From the NCBI RefSeq assembly GCF_004151245.1, contig NZ_JUIW01000009.1, positions 1-64,000 on the forward strand: a stretch of 64,000 nt of DNA. The letters run 5' to 3'. Positions 58,397 to 64,000 of the stretch are shown one piece after another (the stretch's first letter is position 1; each line of letters starts with the position of its first letter). The notes beneath the pieces were generated by a model. It was not told the origin of the DNA and ran no database searches. It saw only the letters and a list, made by a program, of their open reading frames with translations. Origin of the DNA: Flavobacterium beibuense. Its GTDB lineage: Bacteria > Bacteroidota > Bacteroidia > Flavobacteriales > Flavobacteriaceae. The translations under genes were made by a program, and so were the position numbers.

Positions 58397-58440
58397 AACC
58401 ATTATTTATAGATGCTATAAGTAGTGGTTATTTTACTTTT
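58397..58440 (+). terminator. Hairpin terminator before the DUF389 gene
   Basis: AACCATTATTTATAG pairs with CTATAAGTAGTGGTT over 15 bp (two G-U pairs) with an ATG loop and the tail ATTTTACTTTT. Confidence 0.65.
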
Positions 58441-58460
58441 ACAACAATCAATTTTAATAG

Positions 58461-59777
58461 ATGAGAAGAATAGCGGCTATTTTAAATCTTCATGAAGGTG
58501 AGGATAATAGGGAAAAAATCCTTGAAAATGTAAAAAAGAACATTGAGTTTAAAGGAGCAAACTTATGGGTACTTGCCTGTGCTATAATTATAGCTTCTGT
58601 TGGGCTTAATGTTAACTCAACAGCAGTGGTAATTGGTGCGATGTTAATTTCTCCTTTAATGGGGCCTATTGTTGGAGCAGGTTTTGCTTTAGGGGTGTAT
58701 GATTTTAACCTTCTTAAAAGGTCACTTAAAAACCTTCTTAATGCTACGGCTGTAGGGCTTATCTTCTCAACAATATATTTTTTAATTACACCTTTTAAAG
58801 ATGTCCAGTCAGAATTATTAGCGAGAACAGCACCTACTATATATGATATAATTATTGCGTTTTCAGGTGGTCTTGTAGGGGTTATTGCAGTAACCAGGGT
58901 AGAGAAGGGGAATCCTATTCCGGGTGTGGCAATTGCAACGGCTTTAATGCCTCCGCTGTGTACTGCGGGTTATGGTATAGCTACTTTTGAATGGTCTTAT
59001 TTTTTAGGAGCTTTTTATCTTTATTGTATTAATTGTGTTTTTATAGGTATAGCCACGTTTGCTATTATAAAATACCTTAAATACGCTCCTAAAAAACAGG
59101 TTGATGAAAGGCAGCAAAAGCGTGTTAAGATGATAATATCAATGCTTACGTTTGCCATGCTTTTACCGGCATCCTATCTGGCATATTCATTATACAGGGA
59201 ACAACAGTTTAAAAAAACAGTTAATAATTTTATTGATAATGAGTTTACAGACAGGGGATATACTGTAGTGTATCAAAAAACCAGTTTTAATACTGCTCCT
59301 AAAAGACTTGAGCTTGCTTTTCTTACAAAACGTTTTGAAAAGAATGAAATTTCCCAGCTGCAGGAAAGGATGGATAATAACGAATACCTTAAAGGAACAC
59401 GGCTTATAATAAGACAGGATAGTACAGATAGGTTTAATGCGCTTAAAGGTGATATCCTAAAGCAAATAAAAAGTACAGAGAACGAGGTAAGTCAAAAGGA
59501 TTTAAGGATAGTGCAGCTTGAAAAACAAATTGCAGCCAATACTTTTGATAATAAGAAGTTTTTAAAAGAAGCCAAATCACTGTTTCCAAAGATAAAGTCA
59601 TTCTCGGTATCACATCATGACCTTGCAACCGGTAAAGACAGTATAGTGGGTGTTACGGCTGTACTGTATGAAACACCTACCCCTGAAGATCTTTCTGACG
59701 AGGAAAAGACAAGGCTTAAGAGTTGGCTGAATGAACGGTTATCAGTAAGTAATGTTGAGATATTCAGGAAGAAGTAA
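58461..59777 (+). CDS. DUF389 family membrane protein
   Basis: 438 residues. About six membrane segments lie in the first 250 residues with the family block NVNSTAVVIGAMLISPLMGPIVG and then PIPGVAIATALMPPLCTAGYGIA. The C-terminal ~200 residues are soluble, include a coiled-coil stretch (about 340-375), and end in a small alpha/beta domain. The transport or sensing function of DUF389 proteins is not established. It is convergent with nhaA. Confidence 0.88.
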   Translation: MRRIAAILNLHEGEDNREKILENVKKNIEFKGANLWVLACAIIIASVGLNVNSTAVVIGAMLISPLMGPIVGAGFALGVYDFNLLKRSLKNLLNATAVGLIFSTIYFLITPFKDVQSELLARTAPTIYDIIIAFSGGLVGVIAVTRVEKGNPIPGVAIATALMPPLCTAGYGIATFEWSYFLGAFYLYCINCVFIGIATFAIIKYLKYAPKKQVDERQQKRVKMIISMLTFAMLLPASYLAYSLYREQQFKKTVNNFIDNEFTDRGYTVVYQKTSFNTAPKRLELAFLTKRFEKNEISQLQERMDNNEYLKGTRLIIRQDSTDRFNALKGDILKQIKSTENEVSQKDLRIVQLEKQIAANTFDNKKFLKEAKSLFPKIKSFSVSHHDLATGKDSIVGVTAVLYETPTPEDLSDEEKTRLKSWLNERLSVSNVEIFRKK

Positions 59778-59782
59778 TAAAT

Positions 59783-59813
59783 AAAAAAGAGAGGCTTAAA
59801 CCTCTCTTTTTTT
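59783..59813 (+). terminator. Bidirectional terminator between DUF389 gene and nhaA
   Basis: AAAAAGAGAGG-cttaaa-CCTCTCTTTTTTT with T runs on both strands; it overlaps the nhaA stop codon. Confidence 0.85.
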
Positions 59814-61014
59814 ATGCTTCAGCTAACGCTTCTTTTTTCTTCTTTTTCTTTTTGTTGTACAGGCTTAACCAGGTAAAGCCACATACACCCGATAGTACTG
59901 AGGCTACCAGAACGGCAAACTTAGCTTCGGTTTGTAAATCTACACTTGTTTTAAACGATAACAGTGCGATGAAAATTGACATGGTAAAACCAATACCTCC
60001 CAGCATGCCTAATCCTACTACGTGAGTCCAGGTCGTATTTTTAGGCAGTTCTGCTATTTTAAGCTTAACCGAAAGGAACGACATGACAAATATACCAATT
60101 GGTTTGCCTAAGAATAAGCCTAATACAATACCTAACCCTAAGTTGCTTGCCAATCCTTCAACCATACCATCAACAAAAGTAATGTTGGTATTTGCTATGG
60201 CAAATATAGGCATGATGATAAAGTTTACCGGTTTAGTTAATGCATGCTCCAGTTTTTCAAGCGGAGACTCGCTATCATCCGGAGTTGTTGGTAACGTTAA
60301 TGCTGTAAGTACACCTGCAATAGTAGCGTGAATACCTGAATGGTGAATTAAATACCATATTATAGCACCAGGTATTAGATAGAATAACAGGTTTTTAAGT
60401 CGTAGCCTGTTAAATATAATTAATATAATCATTATACCACCTGCATACATAAGGTACTCTAAATTCAGGTTTGAGGTATAGAATATGGCAATAACAAGAA
60501 TTGCCATTAAATCGTCTACAATAGCAAGTGCTGCAAGGAATATTTTAAGTCCTGTAGGAACTTTGTCTCCAAGTAGCGAAACAATACCTAAAGCAAAGGC
60601 AATATCGGTAGCCATAGGAATACCCCATCCGTGTACGGTAGGTGTTCCGGCATTAAATAGCGAATAAATTGTTGCAGGAACCAAAACCCCGCCTATAGCA
60701 GCCAAAACAGGAAGGGAGGCATGTCGAAGTGATGAAAGTTCACCTTCTACGATTTCCCTTTTTATTTCAAGTCCTACTAATAGGAAAAACACAGCCATAA
60801 GGCCGTCGTTAATCCAGTTGATAACTGAAAATTCCAAGTGTACTGCTTCGTTGTGGAATCCTACTTTTTGCTCAAGGAAGTGTTCAAACCCCCATGCCAT
60901 TTCGGTATTAGCGATAATAAGTGAGAGTGCCACACAAATTAGGAGGACTACGCCTCCTCCTGATGAAGAATTAAAAAATTCTTTAAATGTCTTTAGGTTA
61001 ATGAGTTTTGCCAT
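59812..61014 (-). CDS. nhaA: Na+/H+ antiporter NhaA
   Basis: 400 residues from ATG 61014 (MAKLINLKTFKEFFNS); an upstream in-frame start at 61035 is less likely. A twelve-helix inner-membrane antiporter that exchanges sodium for protons. Key residues are Asp137 in MATDIAFALG and the Asp167-Asp168 pair in AIVDDLMAIL, matching Asp133 and Asp163/164 of E. coli NhaA. The C-terminus is a Lys-rich cytoplasmic tail (KKKKKKKE). Confidence 0.96.
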   Translation of the reverse strand: MAKLINLKTFKEFFNSSSGGGVVLLICVALSLIIANTEMAWGFEHFLEQKVGFHNEAVHLEFSVINWINDGLMAVFFLLVGLEIKREIVEGELSSLRHASLPVLAAIGGVLVPATIYSLFNAGTPTVHGWGIPMATDIAFALGIVSLLGDKVPTGLKIFLAALAIVDDLMAILVIAIFYTSNLNLEYLMYAGGIMIILIIFNRLRLKNLLFYLIPGAIIWYLIHHSGIHATIAGVLTALTLPTTPDDSESPLEKLEHALTKPVNFIIMPIFAIANTNITFVDGMVEGLASNLGLGIVLGLFLGKPIGIFVMSFLSVKLKIAELPKNTTWTHVVGLGMLGGIGFTMSIFIALLSFKTSVDLQTEAKFAVLVASVLSGVCGFTWLSLYNKKKKKKKEALAEA

Positions 61015-61157
61015 ATTGCAAAAATACAAAATCATTAAAATTTGTAATATGATTTTAATGGCTTAAAAACCAATATTAACATATTTTAACAGGAATAGTT
61101 TTTAATTGGTTTTTTAAAGGGTTATCTTGCGTTTTTATTAATTTTAAACAAAAAAGA

Positions 61158-61622
61158 ATGATAAAAATTCAAAAATATCATCCAAATGAACCTTTAACTA
61201 ATGAAATGCAGAAGGAAGTTGTTAACTTTTTATATAAAAGTTTAGAACAATATGGCGATCCTGCGGATGATATTAATAAAGCTGTTAATTATGCTTTGAA
61301 TAAAAATGAAGAGGAAAACAAAACCACAGGAGGACTTGTACTTACTGCAAGGCTGGAAGATAATAACCAAGTTGTAGGTGCTGTGGTAATTAACGAAACC
61401 GGAATGGGGGGTTACATACCTGAAAACATACTGGTTTATATAGCTACTGATCCTAACCAAAGAGGGAAAGGTATAGGTAAAAAACTGATGCAGGAAGCCC
61501 TGGAGTCTGCTAACGGAGATGTGGCGTTGCATGTAGAGCCGGATAATCCTGCCAAAGGACTTTATGAACATCTTGGATTTACAAATAAATACCTTGAAAT
61601 GAGGTATAAAAAAACAAGCTAA
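61158..61622 (+). CDS. GNAT family N-acetyltransferase
   Basis: 154 residues. The acetyl-CoA site is PNQRGKGIGKKLMQEA, followed by LHVEPDNPAKGLYEHLGF, the usual GNAT ending. The substrate is unknown. Its stop and the next start share a base (TAATG), so the pair is translationally coupled. This suggests it acylates an amino acid or amine related to the racemase-like enzyme's substrate. Confidence 0.88.
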   Translation: MIKIQKYHPNEPLTNEMQKEVVNFLYKSLEQYGDPADDINKAVNYALNKNEEENKTTGGLVLTARLEDNNQVVGAVVINETGMGGYIPENILVYIATDPNQRGKGIGKKLMQEALESANGDVALHVEPDNPAKGLYEHLGFTNKYLEMRYKKTS

Positions 61623-62692
61623 TGGCTTTTATAACACTAGATACAAAAAAACTTAAAACAAACTTTAATTACTTAAATTCCTTTTTTAAAGAGCATAATA
61701 TATACTGGTCTGTAGTGACAAAAATTCTGTGTGGTAATAAAGAGTACCTTACAGAGCTTTTAAAAATGGGCATTAGCCAATATTCTGACTCCAGAATCAG
61801 TAATCTTAAAACCATTAAGGCTATTGATAAAAATGTTGAGACCATTTATATAAAGCCACCAGCTAAAGGAGCAATTAATGATGTAATTAAATATGCCGAT
61901 ATCAGTATGAATACTGATTTCAGGACTATCGAAATGCTTTCCAAAGAAGCCCAAAAGCAGGGAGTGATCCACAAAATTATTATTATGATTGATTTGGGTG
62001 AGCTTCGTGAAGGTGTGATGCGTGAGGATTTTGTTGATTTCTATTCGCGTGTTTTTCAAATGAAAAATATAGAAATTATTGGCTTAGGGACAAATCTTTC
62101 CTGTCTTTACGGTGTGCTTCCTAATAATGATAAGCTAATCCAGCTTAGTTTGTATAAGCAATTGGTAGAGGCTAAATTCAATGTGAAAATACCTTTTATT
62201 TCAGGCGGTTCATCTGTCACAATACCTTTAGTTCAACAGGGTTTAATACCTGTAGGTATTAATCATTTCAGGGTAGGTGAAACCCTTTTTATGGGTACCG
62301 ATGTGTACAATAGTGAAAAGTTCGAACATATGGAGAATGATATTTTTAAACTATATGCCGAGATTATTGAGCTTTATGAAAAACCTATAGTGCCAACAGG
62401 TGAAATGGGGACAAACCTTGAAGGTACGAGCTTTGATTTTGATGAAAGCGACCACGGTAAAACCACCATTAGGGCTATTATTGATATTGGCCTGTTGGAT
62501 ATAGATATGAAACACCTTGATGCTACAGATGCCGAAATTAAATATGCAGGAGCAACATCGGATATGGTTGTTCTGGATCTAGGTGAAAACCCTAAGCAAT
62601 ATAAGGTAGGCGATTTAATAGAGTTCACTATGGATTATATGGGTATAGTGCGTATAATGAACTCTAAGTATATTGAAAAGCGTACCGTTTAA
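61622..62692 (+). CDS. Alanine racemase-like PLP enzyme (alanine/ornithine racemase family)
   Basis: 356 residues. A fold type III PLP barrel with the Schiff-base Lys34 in VVTKILCGN, an IDLGELREGV strand, and the phosphate-binding SGGSS loop. The C-terminal beta domain carries DIGLLDID and VGDLIEF. It resembles the group annotated as alanine/ornithine racemases rather than the canonical Alr, which is longer and has a different second catalytic Tyr region. The substrate is uncertain. It is coupled to the preceding GNAT gene and convergent with the SulP gene (4-bp overlap). Confidence 0.85.
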   Translation: MAFITLDTKKLKTNFNYLNSFFKEHNIYWSVVTKILCGNKEYLTELLKMGISQYSDSRISNLKTIKAIDKNVETIYIKPPAKGAINDVIKYADISMNTDFRTIEMLSKEAQKQGVIHKIIIMIDLGELREGVMREDFVDFYSRVFQMKNIEIIGLGTNLSCLYGVLPNNDKLIQLSLYKQLVEAKFNVKIPFISGGSSVTIPLVQQGLIPVGINHFRVGETLFMGTDVYNSEKFEHMENDIFKLYAEIIELYEKPIVPTGEMGTNLEGTSFDFDESDHGKTTIRAIIDIGLLDIDMKHLDATDAEIKYAGATSDMVVLDLGENPKQYKVGDLIEFTMDYMGIVRIMNSKYIEKRTV

Positions 62693-64000
62693 TTGTGAAT
62701 ATTGGTCACTACTTTATAAGTAGGATCTTCCATTATATTAACATCAATAACAGCTTCTGCATTTTTAAGTAACCTTATGCAGTCGTCGCTAAGATGTCTC
62801 AGGTGGACCATTTTACCTGCCTCGTGGTATTTTTTGGTAATTGAATTTAGAGCTTCAATAGCCGACATGTCTGCTACGCGACTTTCCTTAAAGTCTATTA
62901 TAACCTCATTAGGATCTGAATCTACATTAAATTTCTCTGCAAATACAGTAGTTGATCCAAAGAATAACGGACCGTAAATTTCATAATGCTTAACACCGTT
63001 ATCATCTATATAGTGCCTTGCGCGTATGCGCTTGGCGCTTTCCCATGCAAATACCAATGCCGATATTATAACACCTATCAATACGGCAAGTGCTAAGTTT
63101 TTCATGAAAATGGTAATAAATGCTACCAGTATACCGGTAATAATATCTGACTTGGGCATTTTATTTATAATCCTGAAGCTTGCCCATTCAAAAGTGCCTA
63201 TTGCAACCATAATCATTACTCCGGTTAAAGCTGCCATTGGCAGTTTACCGATTACAGGTGCACCTACCAATATTATTAGCAAGATAGTTAGCGAAGCTAT
63301 TATACCTGATAACCTTGCTCTTGATCCGGCAGATAGGTTAACCAGTGTTTGTGCAATCATTGGGCAGCCACCCATTCCAAAAAAGAATCCGTTAGCAATG
63401 TTGGCACCTCCCTGTGCTAAACATTCCCTGTTGCTGTTTCCTCTTGTTTTCGTTATCTCGTCTACAAGGTTTAAGGTTAATAGTCCTTCTGTAAGCCCTA
63501 CTGCTGCCATGATTAGTGAATAAGGAAATATTATTTTAAGGGTTTCAAGTGTGAAAGGTATTTCCGGAATATGGAAAGGAGGAAAACCTCCCTCTACAGA
63601 AGCGATATCTTCTACTGTTTTAGTGTTTATATTAAATAGTAAAACTACCCCAAATACTACCATGATAGCAACTAGGGAAGCAGGGACAGCTTTCGTTATT
63701 TTAGGAAAAATCATTACTATTCCTATGGTTAAGGCTACAAGTCCGCCCATAATGTAAAGCGGTGTTCCGTTTAGCCAACTCTCTCCGTTTTTAAACTGCT
63801 CCAGTTGAGACATAAAAATAATTACTGCCAGTCCGTTTACAAAACCATACATTACAGGTTGTGGTACAAGCCTGATGAACTTACCAAGTTTGAATAATCC
63901 TACCAAAATCTGGAAGACCCCGGCTAATGCCACTGCGCCAAAAACATATTCTATACCGTGCGACTGCATTAGGGCGATAAGTACAACTACAGTAGCACCT
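62689..64000 (-). CDS. SulP family anion transporter with STAS domain (5' end outside window)
   Basis: At least 436 residues are visible; the frame stays open to the window edge, with GATVVVLIALMQSHGIEYVF read across it, so the N-terminal membrane part is missing. The SulP core runs to about 300, with hydrophobic segments and the motif GGCPMIAQTLVNLSAGSRARLSG. The cytoplasmic STAS domain follows (about 330-426, EVIIDFKESRVADMSAIEAL). SulP proteins carry sulfate, bicarbonate or dicarboxylates; the ion here cannot be told. Confidence 0.92.
   Translation of the reverse strand, partial: GATVVVLIALMQSHGIEYVFGAVALAGVFQILVGLFKLGKFIRLVPQPVMYGFVNGLAVIIFMSQLEQFKNGESWLNGTPLYIMGGLVALTIGIVMIFPKITKAVPASLVAIMVVFGVVLLFNINTKTVEDIASVEGGFPPFHIPEIPFTLETLKIIFPYSLIMAAVGLTEGLLTLNLVDEITKTRGNSNRECLAQGGANIANGFFFGMGGCPMIAQTLVNLSAGSRARLSGIIASLTILLIILVGAPVIGKLPMAALTGVMIMVAIGTFEWASFRIINKMPKSDIITGILVAFITIFMKNLALAVLIGVIISALVFAWESAKRIRARHYIDDNGVKHYEIYGPLFFGSTTVFAEKFNVDSDPNEVIIDFKESRVADMSAIEALNSITKKYHEAGKMVHLRHLSDDCIRLLKNAEAVIDVNIMEDPTYKVVTNIHN

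Noticed and set aside
63026-63523. 165-codon plus-strand frame opposite the SulP gene
   Set aside because: It mirrors membrane helices of the transporter and has no independent features.

Overview
The window comes from a low-GC member of the Bacteroidota, almost certainly the family Flavobacteriaceae (Flavobacterium-like). The evidence is type IX secretion (T9SS) sorting domains of both type A and type B, PorP/SprF-family outer-membrane proteins, PorE-like TPR/beta-propeller/OmpA proteins, a Thx ribosomal protein, a heteromeric methylmalonyl-CoA mutase, a mitochondrial-type aconitase, and promoters with a TAnnTTTG-type -7 box. No rRNA, tRNA, insertion sequence, CRISPR array or phage gene was seen. 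Both edges cut genes: an adhesin on the left and a SulP transporter on the right.

Layout. 1-5337 (+): the tail of a repeat adhesin, a T9SS type B sorting-domain protein, a PorP/SprF protein and a PorE-like OmpA protein. 5338-5783: a gene-free stretch with four copies of a small hairpin carrying GUGGGGA in the loop, closed by a strong terminator. 5784-13776 (-): ribosomal protein Thx, P-type ATPase, beta carbonic anhydrase, and a udk / ftsB-like / mutA / mutB operon. 13900-15348 (+): a GH13 amylase-fold protein that has lost its catalytic residues. 15408-19492 (-): an odd P-loop protein, a response regulator/histidine kinase pair, and release factor 3.

19707-36488 (+): a 17-kb surface-protein locus. 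Two secreted proteins end in a shared dockerin-like domain, followed by a 2427-residue adhesin with 19 Ig-like repeats and a type B sorting domain, then its own PorP/SprF and PorE-like partners. A direct-repeat operator candidate overlaps the promoter region in front of it. 36707-40933 (+): three overlapping periplasmic folding factors (PpiC/SurA class). 41034-46664: MoxR ATPase, a small membrane protein, aconitase, and (-) a long-form GAPDH. 47010-51179: two T9SS type A cargo proteins, one of them an M43 metalloprotease. 51275-56999: a membrane protein, HtrA/Deg protease, dapF-GNAT-mltG, a lysozyme-like protein and a membrane-anchored helical protein. 57212-64000: a geranylgeranyl-reductase-like flavoprotein, a DUF389 protein, NhaA, a GNAT/alanine-racemase-like pair and a SulP transporter.

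How it fits together. The dominant theme is the cell envelope. Two adhesin cassettes each carry their own PorP/SprF and PorE-like helpers. Chaperones, an HtrA protease and peptidoglycan enzymes support envelope assembly. The rest is housekeeping metabolism. The most unusual items are the GGA-loop hairpin array after the first cassette, the catalytically dead GH13 protein, the LytTR-like repeats before the second adhesin locus, and the possible cohesin/dockerin-like pairing among the locus proteins.
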